Shown here one piece after another: positions 1-8,329 of a DNA stretch of 13,860 bases. The DNA comes from DTU049 sp033809015 (lineage in GTDB: Bacteria > Bacteroidota > Bacteroidia > Bacteroidales > DTU049). Position numbers and translations under genes: made by a program. The notes beneath the pieces are model-generated. The model was not told the origin of the DNA and did no database searches. It was given only the letters and a program-made list of their open reading frames with translations. Where the stretch lies: contig JAPXMM010000061.1 of the NCBI GenBank assembly GCA_033809015.1, forward strand, positions 1 through 13,860, read 5' to 3'. The first letter of the stretch is position 1. Every line of letters starts with the position of its first letter.

Positions 1-393
<393 letters not shown>

Positions 394-467
394 TTTAAAA
401 AAAAAGACATTAATCCCTTTTGAAACTTACAAGGTTTCTCCACCCCTATTAAGTATGTTATAGATAT
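394..467 (+). other. 23S-5S intergenic spacer with a small hairpin
   Basis: A spacer of about 74 nt separates 23S and 5S and contains no tRNA. A possible stem, GAAACTT/AGGTTTC (422-438, triloop, one G:U pair), lies in it and may take part in processing of the rRNA precursor. That role is inference. Confidence 0.5.
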
Positions 468-574
468 TATGGTGGCTATAGCAGTGGTGATCACCTCTTA
501 CCATACCGAACAGAGTCGTTAAGCCCACTAGCGCCGATGGTACTACTAAAGCGGGAGAGTAGGTCGCCACCAAT
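468..574 (+). rRNA. 5S ribosomal RNA
   Basis: The terminal helix pairs GGTGGC (471-476) with GCCACC (566-571). The internal blocks are typical of 5S rRNA: CCGAACAGAG (about 507-516), GTTAAGCCCA, GCGCCGATGGTACT and GGGAGAGTAGGTCGCC. The length of ~105 nt fits the family. Exact ends are uncertain by 1-3 nt. It is the last gene of the rRNA operon and is followed by a terminator 12 nt later. Confidence 0.97.
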
Positions 575-585
575 TACTTTTTATT

Positions 586-613
586 AAAGTCCGCTCCACA
601 GCGGACTTTTTTT
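586..613 (+). terminator. Rho-independent terminator of the rRNA operon
   Basis: A perfect 10-bp stem AAAGTCCGCT/AGCGGACTTT with the 4-nt loop CCAC (586-609) is followed by a T run (607-613, then more T-rich sequence). It sits 12 nt after 5S, exactly where the rrn transcript should end. The flanking A and T runs make it an efficient-looking intrinsic terminator. Confidence 0.93.
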
Positions 614-626
614 AATTTTTTTACTT

Positions 627-980
627 ATGTATAAAAAATTATTATATTTTATTTTACCTTTTATTTTTGTTTTTTATAGCTGTAATAATAGTAATATTAG
701 GCAAAATAATGAGAATATTCCATATAATCAAGATTCAATTTATGCAATTTTGAAAGATATGTATTCTGCAGAATATTTAATTTCTCAAATCAGATATATC
801 GCACCATATGATAGCATGTCTGATAAAGATTTATCTCGTTATATCTATAGTGCAGTGATGAAAAAACACAATATTAATGATAGTCAATTAGTAGAAATAT
901 TAAAAAGTATTTCTTTTAATAATGATAAAGATTTATTAGATAGCTTATATAATGAATTGTATCTAATGTCTTTTAAATAG
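627..980 (+). CDS. DUF4296-family lipoprotein
   Basis: This 117-aa protein has an N-terminal lipoprotein signal: MYKK, a hydrophobic stretch (residues 5-17) and a lipobox-like FYS-C with Cys19 as the likely lipidated residue. After an Asn-rich linker, the block IPYNQDSIYAILKDMYSAEYLI (about residues 31-52) matches the pattern of DUF4296, a small domain of unknown function found in Bacteroidota lipoproteins. The rest is charged and predicted helical. The ATG at 627 is the only start that keeps the signal peptide, and it lies only 13 nt after the rrn terminator. I see no TAnnTTTG promoter in the 52 nt after 5S, so it may rely on rrn read-through or an unrecognised promoter. It is convergent with the next gene. 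No function can be assigned beyond an envelope-anchored protein. Confidence 0.8.
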   Translation: MYKKLLYFILPFIFVFYSCNNSNIRQNNENIPYNQDSIYAILKDMYSAEYLISQIRYIAPYDSMSDKDLSRYIYSAVMKKHNINDSQLVEILKSISFNNDKDLLDSLYNELYLMSFK

Positions 981-1383
981 CATTATCAAATAAGATATTT
1001 CATTTTGATAAAAAATATTTATTCAAATATATTTTTAGCTAAAGTATTATTGTTTATTAGAATTTTTGTTGTAAATTATTAGCCTAATACTGCCAGAAAA
1101 GATGAAAGATTTTCATTTAAAATCAAAGTTTTATAAGTAGATGAATATCCTATTATTTGTTAATATACTTATCTTTTATTCTTAATTAAAATAAAATATT
1201 TATCTAATTCCTTGAGTTAACATTATTTTTCGCATTATTTATGACTAAATTGTTATCAAATTAAATTGTAATTTTATTAGTTATCACGATATCTCCAACA
1301 ATAATTAGAAAGATTCAAAGCTTTTTTATTAAAAAAATTTTAGCAAAATATATGAGTTAAACACCTATTTAAATTGCTCACAT
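981..1383. other. Gene-free convergent intergenic region
   Basis: About 400 bp of very AT-rich sequence separates the stop codons of two convergent genes. I see no tRNA, no ORF with recognisable content and no copy of the structured repeat found elsewhere in the window. The only structure noted is the hairpin at 983-1011. Confidence 0.6.
983..1011 (+). terminator. Possible weak terminator hairpin after the DUF4296 gene
   Basis: A perfect 8-bp inverted repeat, TTATCAAA (983-990) with TTTGATAA (1004-1011), has a 13-nt loop and begins 2 nt after the stop codon. It is AT-rich and lacks a clean T tract on the plus strand, so a terminator role is tentative. Confidence 0.3.
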
Positions 1384-2973
1384 TTAATCAATGTTTGGCA
1401 AATCCCAATTAATACTTTGATCCCATTTTTTCATTATCTCTATTTGCTGTGGATATCTAAATACTCTTTCAGGTAATTGGCGTTGAATGAAATTACCAGT
1501 ATCATATTTACCATTTTCATTTTTATCTCTTACCAGCAATAATTCATATTTATCTGATAATAATTCATGAATGATGCAGATAGTACTACCTCGTGAAATA
1601 TTAACACTTTTTTTAAGTAAATTACCATTTATTTTGATTATACCATTCCAGGCTAATGAATTGGTAAAATTAATAGTTAAATTAGAAATTTCATTATTAG
1701 ATAATTTAGAAAATCTAATTTTATTTTCTTTATTGTAAGTATTAGTGATGGATTCTGCTGTTTTATCCTTTATTATTAATTCATAATCTCCATCTGAGAT
1801 TTTATTCATTATGTTATGAGTCAATGAATAATCATCAGATAAAGACAATCTGATAGTATCTTTTTCATTTTTAATCAAAAAGATAGAATCGTTATTTATC
1901 CATTTAAATGGCAAAGAGCCTCTAATAATTAATAAATCTGATGGTAATAATTGTCCATCATAGCTCAATAATTTTAATTGTAAAACTGTATCTTGAGCAA
2001 TTTTTTTAGTATTAACTAATCCAGTAAATATATTCAAAGTAGTATCTAGTCCTTTATCTACTATTTTAATTTTAGTAGTATCCCATTTAGTAATAGGATT
2101 ATAAATAAATAAAGTATCATTATTTGCACTCCAATATGTATAAATATCTGAGGAACTGGGATTAATAGAAATCTGAGGATGATCCAATGGTTGATTAAAA
2201 ATCACAATGCTATTATTCAGATTTAATCTTGGTACATTAACAACACGTTTTTTCTTAGGAAATTCTAAAAAAGTTAAAATTTCTAAATTGTTTTGTTTAC
2301 AATATTCAGATAGCTCGATTTTATTGCTATAGAAACCAACATGTTCTTTATTAATTTCATACATCATATTATTATTCAAATCCTCCAAAGCATACATATA
2401 CCAATCGTTTTGAGGCAAATTAGAAAATAAAAAATTACCATTATTAATGTAATCAACATATGTAGGCATAGTATCCCAATTAAAATCTGATAAATCAGTT
2501 AAAATAACAATACCTTTACTCACTGGCAAATCTAATTCAGAAATAATAGCCTTACCACTAATAGAGCAGCTATCTATGCTAGCACCTGTAGAGAAGGTAT
2601 AGGTTAATCTATTTAAAATATTCCCCTCAGTAATATCGATTATGGCTTGATTAAAAGTAATAGTATAAGTAGTATTATCCCTCAAAGTGTCATTAAAAGA
2701 TAAAATAACTTTTTTGCCTTGAGTAGAAATATCATAAATATTACTAGGAAGATAAGGATTAACAACTACTTTATTTTTAGTAACAGATTTAATAAATTCA
2801 TCAAAAACAAAAATAATTTCTTTACTATTAAAATTCGTCGTAGAGTCTGATGGAACCACAGAAATGAGCTGAGGAGGAGTTTTGTCAATAGGTCCACCAC
2901 TTGGCATTTCTACAGTAGCACAGCTAATAATTATTATTGATAAAAAGAATAAATATGTTACAGAAAATTTCAT
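1384..2973 (-). CDS. Ig-like (Big_5/SbsA-type) domain lipoprotein
   Basis: Starting from the ATG at 2973-2971 gives 529 aa. One codon upstream is a TTG that could extend it by one residue, but ATG is preferred. The N-terminus is a lipoprotein signal: a hydrophobic run, then IIIIS-C with Cys18. The conserved block PSGGPIDKTPPQLISVVPSDST leads into a bacterial Ig-like domain (about residues 30-130, including FVFDEFI and YTITFNQAI). This is the usual layout of a widespread, uncharacterised family of Bacteroidota envelope lipoproteins. The remaining ~400 residues are rich in Ser, Thr, Asn and beta-type sequence, with no catalytic motif that I recognise. It begins 9 bp after the pgi stop and has no promoter motif of its own, so it is probably co-transcribed with pgi. 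Surface or periplasmic location is inferred from the signal. Confidence 0.85.
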   Translation of the reverse strand: MKFSVTYLFFLSIIIISCATVEMPSGGPIDKTPPQLISVVPSDSTTNFNSKEIIFVFDEFIKSVTKNKVVVNPYLPSNIYDISTQGKKVILSFNDTLRDNTTYTITFNQAIIDITEGNILNRLTYTFSTGASIDSCSISGKAIISELDLPVSKGIVILTDLSDFNWDTMPTYVDYINNGNFLFSNLPQNDWYMYALEDLNNNMMYEINKEHVGFYSNKIELSEYCKQNNLEILTFLEFPKKKRVVNVPRLNLNNSIVIFNQPLDHPQISINPSSSDIYTYWSANNDTLFIYNPITKWDTTKIKIVDKGLDTTLNIFTGLVNTKKIAQDTVLQLKLLSYDGQLLPSDLLIIRGSLPFKWINNDSIFLIKNEKDTIRLSLSDDYSLTHNIMNKISDGDYELIIKDKTAESITNTYNKENKIRFSKLSNNEISNLTINFTNSLAWNGIIKINGNLLKKSVNISRGSTICIIHELLSDKYELLLVRDKNENGKYDTGNFIQRQLPERVFRYPQQIEIMKKWDQSINWDLPNID

Positions 2974-2982
2974 CAAAAAATA

Positions 2983-4326
2983 TTAAAGATTATTTATTTT
3001 TTCTTTTAATTGCATAGCAAGCTTTTCGTAGCCTGGTTTACCTAATAATGCATACATATTATTTTTATATGCTTCTACACCAGGTTGATCAAAAGGATTT
3101 ATGCCAAAACAATATCCACTCAGAGCACAAGCATATTCAAAGAAATATAATAATTTACCTAAATAATAAGCAGACATATAAGGTATTGAAATTTTAATAA
3201 CTGGCACACCACCATCATGATGAGCAATAGCAGTAGCACTCTCAGCTATTTGATTGATTTCACTTATTCGTTTATTAGCCAAAAATTCCATACCATCATC
3301 TACATCTCTCGAGCTCGGAATTGTAAGAGTATTAAATTGATTTTCTAAAGAAATTATCGTTTCAAAAAATACTCTTAACCCATCTTGAATATATTGCCCT
3401 AAAGAATGCAAATCAGTAGTAAACATAGCGGAAACAGGCAAAATACCTAAATTATTTTTACCCTCGCTCTCGCCATAAAGCTGCTTCCACCATTCAGCTA
3501 AATAAAATAAAGATGGATAAAATGAAGTAAGCATCTCTATAGGTTTACCTTTTTGATAAGCTAAATGTCTAGTAGTTACATACTGAAAAGCAGCATTCTC
3601 TGACCAATCATCTATGAAAATATCTGATCTTTGACTATCAGCTCCATTAAGCAATTCATTAATATCTATACCTGCTAAATATAAAGGTACCAAGCCCACA
3701 GGAGATAACACAGAATATCTACCTCCGACATTATCTGGTACTATAAAACTGTGATAACCTTCCTCTGCCGACAATTTTCGTAAAGCACCTTTTTTTTCGT
3801 CAGTAATAGTAATTACTCTCTTATTATATTGCTCACCATATTTATTTTTCATTTGCTCTCTAATCAACCTAAAAGCTATCGCTGGCTCAGTAGTAGTGCC
3901 ACTTTTAGAAATTACAATTGTATAATAATTAGAATTTTCTAATATTTTCAATTGTTTTTCTATATATGCAGCTTCTAGATGATGGCCTAGGTATATTATA
4001 GGTAATGATTCATATGGCAAATAATAGCGTAAAGCTTCTATTATCGCTCTAGTACCCATATATGAACCACCTATTCCTATCATTACTAATCTGTCAACAT
4101 TAGTATTTTTAATTTCAGTTTTTATTTCTTCTAACTCACTAAAAAATTTTTTATCATCCAGCATCCTTTGAGGTAAATCCACCCATCCTAGAAACTCATT
4201 TCCTAATCCAGAACGTTCTATAATATTTTTTTGAGCATGAGAAAGATATGGCAATAATTGTTTAATGTCCTTTTCTTGTAATAATTCTTTTGCTAATGAT
4301 AAATCTACTTTTACCTTATCATTCAT
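2983..4326 (-). CDS. pgi: Glucose-6-phosphate isomerase
   Basis: This cytoplasmic enzyme interconverts glucose 6-phosphate and fructose 6-phosphate in glycolysis and gluconeogenesis. The 447-aa protein belongs to the shorter (~450 aa) bacterial PGI type. Sugar-phosphate-binding motifs are GIGGS (84-88) and SKSGTTTEP (140-148). The PGI signature is DNVGGRYSVLSPVG (198-211). Likely catalytic residues by family alignment are Glu286 in GESEGK, His307 in TTDLHS and Lys421 in QPGVEAYK. The ATG at 4326 is preceded on the minus strand by a TAnnTTTG element only ~10 nt away, which implies a very short leader. It is the first gene of a likely two-gene transcript with the Ig-like lipoprotein. The pairing has no obvious functional logic. 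All key motifs are intact. Confidence 0.97.
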   Translation of the reverse strand: MNDKVKVDLSLAKELLQEKDIKQLLPYLSHAQKNIIERSGLGNEFLGWVDLPQRMLDDKKFFSELEEIKTEIKNTNVDRLVMIGIGGSYMGTRAIIEALRYYLPYESLPIIYLGHHLEAAYIEKQLKILENSNYYTIVISKSGTTTEPAIAFRLIREQMKNKYGEQYNKRVITITDEKKGALRKLSAEEGYHSFIVPDNVGGRYSVLSPVGLVPLYLAGIDINELLNGADSQRSDIFIDDWSENAAFQYVTTRHLAYQKGKPIEMLTSFYPSLFYLAEWWKQLYGESEGKNNLGILPVSAMFTTDLHSLGQYIQDGLRVFFETIISLENQFNTLTIPSSRDVDDGMEFLANKRISEINQIAESATAIAHHDGGVPVIKISIPYMSAYYLGKLLYFFEYACALSGYCFGINPFDQPGVEAYKNNMYALLGKPGYEKLAMQLKEKINNL

Positions 4327-4336
4327 AATTTTTTTT

Positions 4337-4344
4337 CAAAAATA
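4337..4344 (-). promoter_or_regulatory. Putative -7 promoter element for pgi
   Basis: The minus strand reads TATTTTTG, matching TAnnTTTG, with 10 nt between it and the pgi ATG. Transcription would start almost at the start codon. No convincing -33 TTTG is seen, so support comes from the consensus match and position only. Confidence 0.4.
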
Positions 4345-5029
4345 ATAAAATATAGTTTTATAAAAAAATTTGAGATTTTTTGAATATAAATAAAATTACC
4401 CTATTAAAAAAATTGATTAGTATTGAAACATTCATAATAATTAATTATTTATTAATAAATGTTTAAATTAAGTAATGATATAAGAATTTAAATAAATTAC
4501 TATTATTACTTTTCTAATTATAGGTTATAAAGAAAATATTTTAATTATTTTGTAAATGGGATCGGATAAATAATAAATATAAAATCTCTTTACATGCAAT
4601 AATTTCATACAAAAGTTGAGAATTAAAATAAATTTTTTTGAAGGATTTGATTAATAGTTTAACACAGTTTAAACATTTTGCTTAAACATTTAAACTTATC
4701 AATTTATAACAATAAAATTAGTGGTTAATACAATAAAAATAGTTATTTGCAGAGATTTGTGTTCATTTGTGGAAAATAATTCAACGTTTAACATTGTTCA
4801 TGCATAATGCTTAAAACATTAAACTCTAAAACTTTTAAACTCCTAAACTTCTCAACTCTTCAACTAATCAACTAACTACTCATCACCCAATCACCACATC
4901 ACCCCATCACCCTTTCTCCCCCTCACTTAAAAGATCAAAAAACTTACTACTAAAATATTTATATAATTAAAAATATCATTAATAAAAACTAATTTAGATG
5001 TATTATTTTTTTGTTAAATTAATTAATTG
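4345..5029. other. Long AT-rich intergenic region between divergent pgi and gcvT
   Basis: About 690 bp hold no supportable gene. The region contains repeated GTTTAA/TTTAAAC-type words (about 4655-4700 and 4810-4850) and then the G-free tract listed separately. It should carry the divergent promoters of pgi and gcvT at its ends. I see no tRNA or riboswitch. In particular, I could not draw a tandem glycine-riboswitch fold upstream of gcvT. Confidence 0.55.
4810..4932 (+). repeat. G-free, C-enriched low-complexity tract
   Basis: These 123 consecutive plus-strand bases contain no G. The tract changes along its length: TTAAAC-like words first, then CAACT/CTCAACT words, then CATCACC-like words and a C-rich end (CTTTCTCCCCCTCAC). 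It is built of degenerate short repeats, not exact ones. The complementary strand is C-free. Strong strand asymmetry in a region that is otherwise ~80% AT makes it stand out. Confidence 0.75.
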
Positions 5030-5037
5030 TAAATTTG
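5030..5037 (+). promoter_or_regulatory. Putative -7 promoter element for gcvT
   Basis: TAAATTTG matches the Bacteroidota TAnnTTTG element and lies 18 nt before the chosen ATG. A TTTG at 5010-5013 is a possible -33 element, although the 16-nt spacing is slightly short. A transcript starting here would exclude the TTG at 5035 as a start codon. Confidence 0.5.
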
Positions 5038-5055
5038 CTAAAAAATACAGGAGAT

Positions 5056-6162
5056 ATGAAATATACACCATTTACAAAGATTCACGAAAGCCTTGGAGCT
5101 AAAATGGCAGAATTTGCAGGCTACTATATGCCTATACAGTATACTGGTATTCAGGAGGAACATATTGGAGTTAGAGAAAAAGTTGGCGTATTTGATGTTT
5201 CTCATATGGGAGAAATATACATTAAAGGACCAAATGCATTAGATTTCGCACAATATGTAACATCTAATGATGTAGCAGCTCTCAAAGATGGTAAAATTCA
5301 ATATTCTTGCTTACCAAATGGCAAAGGAGGAATAGTGGACGATTTGCTTGTTTATAGAATGAATGAAGAAGAATATTTATTAGTAGTAAATGCTGCAAAT
5401 ATTGAGAAAGACTGGAATTGGCTATGCTCTCATGCTTCCAAATTTAATATTGAAATCAATAATAATTTAGTTAATGATTCAGATAATACTGCACAGTTAG
5501 CTATTCAGGGACCATTGGCTATGAAAGTAATGCAAAAAATTGTTGCTGAACCTATTACTGATATGACTTATTATACATGGCAATGGGTTACATTAGATGG
5601 TATAAAAAATGTTTTACTTTCTATAACTGGATATACTGGTAGTGGTGGCTGCGAAATATATTTTGACCCCAAAAATGCTGAACAAATTTGGCATGCTATT
5701 TTCGAAGCTGGTAAAGATGAAGGAATAATACCCGTAGGCTTAGGTGCTCGTGATACTTTAAGGTTAGAAATGGGATTTTGTCTATATGGCAATGATATAG
5801 ATGATACTACTTCACCTTTAGAAGCTGGACTAGGATGGATAGTGAAACTTGTAGATCATAAAAATTTTATAGATAAAGAATTTTTATTAAAACAAAAACA
5901 AGAAGGATTAAAAAGAAAACTTGTTGGCTTTGAAATGATAGATAAAGGCATACCTAGACATGAATATCAAATTTGTGATATTAATGGCAATGTAATAGGT
6001 AAAGTAACCTCTGGTACCTTTGGTCCATATGTTAAAAAAGCTATTGGTATGGGCTATGTGCCTATTGAATACTCAAAACCAGATACAGAAATTTTTATAA
6101 ACATTAGAAATAGTTTAGCAAAAGCTATTGTCGTTAGTTTGCCATTTTATAAAAATAAATAA
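5056..6162 (+). CDS. gcvT: Glycine cleavage system T protein (aminomethyltransferase)
   Basis: GcvT takes the aminomethyl group from lipoylated H-protein and, with tetrahydrofolate, releases ammonia and forms 5,10-methylene-THF. The ATG at 5056 gives 368 aa beginning MKYTPFTKIHESLGAKM, which matches the family N-terminus. A longer reading from TTG at 5035 overlaps the promoter-like TAAATTTG and adds residues with no family match. Motifs seen: EFAGYYMPIQY (19-29), VFDVSHMGE (45-53), NGKGGIVDDLLVYR (88-101) with the folate-binding Asp region at 95-96, and GARDTLRLE (230-238). AGGAG lies only 2 nt before ATG, too close for normal Shine-Dalgarno use. No gcvH or gcvP is nearby, so the other subunits must be encoded elsewhere. 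It appears to be monocistronic, with a hairpin and the structured repeat after the stop. Confidence 0.96.
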   Translation: MKYTPFTKIHESLGAKMAEFAGYYMPIQYTGIQEEHIGVREKVGVFDVSHMGEIYIKGPNALDFAQYVTSNDVAALKDGKIQYSCLPNGKGGIVDDLLVYRMNEEEYLLVVNAANIEKDWNWLCSHASKFNIEINNNLVNDSDNTAQLAIQGPLAMKVMQKIVAEPITDMTYYTWQWVTLDGIKNVLLSITGYTGSGGCEIYFDPKNAEQIWHAIFEAGKDEGIIPVGLGARDTLRLEMGFCLYGNDIDDTTSPLEAGLGWIVKLVDHKNFIDKEFLLKQKQEGLKRKLVGFEMIDKGIPRHEYQICDINGNVIGKVTSGTFGPYVKKAIGMGYVPIEYSKPDTEIFINIRNSLAKAIVVSLPFYKNK

Positions 6163-6227
6163 TTGAGATACTAGCATTTGCTTGTTAGAAAGATTTTTAT
6201 TAATTAATTGTTTAATTAATAACTAAG

Positions 6228-6261
6228 TTATTACTATAAATGTATCAGTAATAATCTTTTT
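6228..6261 (+). terminator. Terminator-like hairpin at the start of repeat copy 1
   Basis: An 8-bp perfect stem TTATTACT/AGTAATAA (11-nt loop) is followed directly by TCTTTTTATT. The T-rich tail and its place 65 nt after the gcvT stop suit an intrinsic terminator, though the stem is AT-rich. The same stem with a different loop occurs after the RNA methyltransferase gene. Confidence 0.5.
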
Positions 6262-6512
6262 ATTAAGAATGTATCTTTATTTATTTAAAAAAATTCATTT
6301 TAAAACTTTTCTTTGCCAGCTATGCAAAGAAAGAAAGAAAAATCTCCGCTGGAGAAATGATTTGATAAAACTACGCAATCACCCATTGGGGTTTACAAAC
6401 TTGCAAGCTTATAGCTTGCTCAAACAGTGTAACCCCCTTCTGCCCTACACGGCTTGCTTGTTTTATAACAAATAATTTCCCAATGCGATATTAATTCGAG
6501 CAAAGAATAAAT
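6228..6512 (+). repeat. Structured ~285-bp repeat, copy 1 (downstream of gcvT)
   Basis: It is homologous to 9117-9403. The copies share 46 identical nt (6355-6400 here) and are clearly similar on either side, with small indels. Stems in order: TTATTACT/AGTAATAA (6228-6235/6247-6254); TTTCTTTGC/GCAAAGAAA (6308-6316/6324-6332); TCTCC/GGAGA (6343-6347/6351-6355); GCAAGCT/AGCTTGC (6403-6409/6413-6419). A longer-range pairing of GGGGTTTACA with TGTAACCCCC (6388-6397/6428-6437) encloses the last stem. An outer arm GAAATGATTTG (6354-6364) pairs imperfectly with CAAATAATTTC (6469-6479). It starts 65 nt after the gcvT stop and ends 60 nt before the stop of the convergent amidohydrolase. The 68-aa ORF within it (6269-6475) is not conserved in the other copy. 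It could be a 3'-UTR RNA element or a non-autonomous mobile repeat. Confidence 0.85.
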
Positions 6513-6572
6513 TGAAGAGTAATTCTATCATTACTAAAATATTTAGCAAAATTTATTATCCAAACTCCTATT

Positions 6573-8231
6573 TCAAAAGATTTTATTACCTTTTAGCGAA
6601 AAAACCATTTCTCCATCTATGAACGTAGCTATGGCATATGTATTGCCTAACTCTTGCTGTGTAGCATTCATAATATCATTATTTATGATTGCAAAATCAG
6701 CTTTTTTACCTATCTCGAGGCTTCCTAATTGTTTTTCTGAAAAATTAGCATATGCACTATAATATGTCATGCTACGCAGAGCTATTTCTTTAGTGAGAGC
6801 TTGACTAGATTGGAAACCTTCTGTAGGATAAGCAGAAATGTTTTGTCTATATACTGCAGCACAAAAATTTATATATGGATTTAATGGTGATACTGGAAAA
6901 TCTGTACCAATTGCTATAATATTATTTTGCAAAAATAAATCTTTGTAACAATAAGCATTCTTTAACCTATTGCCAAGTCTAGATTTAGCCCATTCCATAT
7001 CTTCTATAGCATGTATGGGTTGCACAGAAGGTATTATTTTATATTGTCCAAATTTTTGAATATCATTTGGATTAATTACCTGACAATGTTCTATTCGCCA
7101 ACGCAAATCATTATTATTATCTAAATATTTAGAGTACCAATTAATTATAGTGCTAACAGCTGCATCTCCTATAGCATGCGTAGCGATTTGATATTTATAT
7201 TTCAAGCACAATTGAGCAATAGAATCAAACTCAGTTTCATTTAACAAAAATATTCCTTTATTATTACTATCATCTGAATATGGCTCGGATAGATATGCTC
7301 CACGACTTCCTAAAGCACCATCTGCATACAATTTTACTGATCTTACTGTAATTTTATCATTAACATAAATACCTTGCGTCAATATTTTATCAATATTTTT
7401 ATTATTTAAGGTTAACATACCAAAAACTCTTAGTTTCCACATATTTATTTTTTGTAAAGAATCTAAAAGTTGTATTTCATTATAATTAATACCAGCTTCA
7501 TTAATAGAAGTGATACCGTATTGAAAGGCTTGCTCTTGGTGCTTAAGTAATGAACTGATTTTAGCACTCACAGGTAGCGGAGGAATGTAATTCTCCACTA
7601 AACTCATAGCATTATCTATCAGAATACCAGTTAATTCATTATTTATTTTTTCGATAATACCATTTTCTATAATTGTTTCTTTAGTAATATTAGCCAGACG
7701 CAGGGCTGCATCATTAGCCAATGCTGCATGTCCATCTACTCTTTTCAAATAAACTGGTATATCAGGAAAATATTTATTTAACAATTTATTATTAGGCATT
7801 TGCATATTTGGAAATAAATTTTGGTCCCATCCTCTACCATAAATAAATTTAATATCGGGATGTTGCTTTAGATATACTTGAATTCTTTCGACCATTTCAT
7901 CTACTCCTCTAACGCCTGTGAGGTCTATGGGATCCATTTCAGTACTATAACCGATTAGATGGCAATGAGAATCGATTATTCCAGGTATTATTATAGTGCC
8001 TTGTAGATTAATTTTCTCTTTAGCTTTCCATTTTTTTAATAATGTATCAGAATCTCCTAAATCAATAATTTTATCATCTTTAATAGCCATAGCACTTACT
8101 ACATCGTTATTTTCATTAGCGGTATATATTTTACCATCATAGAATAGCCAATCAGCTTGTTTCATAATTTTGCAACTTGATAATAATGTTAATAGCAAAA
8201 TAAATAAAAAATATTTAAATTTTTTCATCAT
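6573..8231 (-). CDS. YtcJ-like amidohydrolase, lipoprotein (amidohydrolase family 3)
   Basis: This 552-aa member of the metal-dependent amidohydrolase superfamily (family 3, YtcJ/NfdA-like) has an N-terminal lipoprotein signal: MMKKFKYF, a Leu-rich core and LSS-C with Cys20. The enzyme is thus probably anchored in the periplasm or outer membrane. Metal-site motifs in order: DSHCH (87-91, HxH), Lys300 in VKLYADGALGSRGA (the family's carboxylated-Lys position), THAIGD (His352), RIEHCQ (His382) and GTDFPVSPL (Asp444). DGHAALAND (166-174) is also typical. All are present, so it looks active. The substrate cannot be told from sequence; relatives hydrolyse N-substituted amides such as N-formyl compounds. 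Start: two tandem ATGs (8231 and 8228). It is divergent from the RNA methyltransferase gene, each with its own TAnnTTTG element, and convergent with gcvT. Confidence 0.9.
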   Translation of the reverse strand: MMKKFKYFLFILLLTLLSSCKIMKQADWLFYDGKIYTANENNDVVSAMAIKDDKIIDLGDSDTLLKKWKAKEKINLQGTIIIPGIIDSHCHLIGYSTEMDPIDLTGVRGVDEMVERIQVYLKQHPDIKFIYGRGWDQNLFPNMQMPNNKLLNKYFPDIPVYLKRVDGHAALANDAALRLANITKETIIENGIIEKINNELTGILIDNAMSLVENYIPPLPVSAKISSLLKHQEQAFQYGITSINEAGINYNEIQLLDSLQKINMWKLRVFGMLTLNNKNIDKILTQGIYVNDKITVRSVKLYADGALGSRGAYLSEPYSDDSNNKGIFLLNETEFDSIAQLCLKYKYQIATHAIGDAAVSTIINWYSKYLDNNNDLRWRIEHCQVINPNDIQKFGQYKIIPSVQPIHAIEDMEWAKSRLGNRLKNAYCYKDLFLQNNIIAIGTDFPVSPLNPYINFCAAVYRQNISAYPTEGFQSSQALTKEIALRSMTYYSAYANFSEKQLGSLEIGKKADFAIINNDIMNATQQELGNTYAIATFIDGEMVFSLKGNKIF

Positions 8232-8247
8232 AATTTTTTTTATTTCA

Positions 8248-8255
8248 CAAATTTA
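8248..8255 (-). promoter_or_regulatory. Putative -7 promoter element for the amidohydrolase gene
   Basis: The minus strand reads TAAATTTG, a full TAnnTTTG match, with 16 nt between it and the ATG. No clear -33 element is visible. It lies in the ~98-bp divergent intergenic region shared with the RNA methyltransferase gene. Confidence 0.45.
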
Positions 8256-8290
8256 TAATAAAGTTCCGAATGCTTTCTTAAAAACTTTTT

Positions 8291-8298
8291 TAATTTTG
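8291..8298 (+). promoter_or_regulatory. Putative -7 promoter element for the RNA methyltransferase gene
   Basis: TAATTTTG matches TAnnTTTG, 31 nt before the ATG at 8330. It faces away from the element at 8248-8255, giving a compact divergent promoter pair. No -33 match is seen. Confidence 0.42.
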
Positions 8299-8329
8299 TA
8301 ATATAATCTTATCAAATAATTATTATTAA

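Noticed and set aside
4345..5029. Glycine riboswitch upstream of gcvT
   Set aside because: The leader after the likely promoter is under 20 nt, and no conserved glycine-aptamer core was recognisable in the AT-rich region upstream.
5035..5055. TTG start giving a 7-residue longer GcvT
   Set aside because: The TTG is part of the TAAATTTG promoter-like element, the extra residues match nothing in the family, and the ATG at 5056 gives the normal N-terminus.
5571..5792. Antisense ORFs within gcvT, hydF and hutI (5571-5792, 9720-9902, 11264-11497)
   Set aside because: Each is fully inside a well-supported gene on the opposite strand, with no recognisable domain or start signals.
6269..6475. 68-aa ORF within repeat copy 1
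   Set aside because: The homologous repeat copy 2 has a 4-nt insertion and stop codons that break this frame, while base-paired stems are preserved. The sequence is better explained as non-coding.
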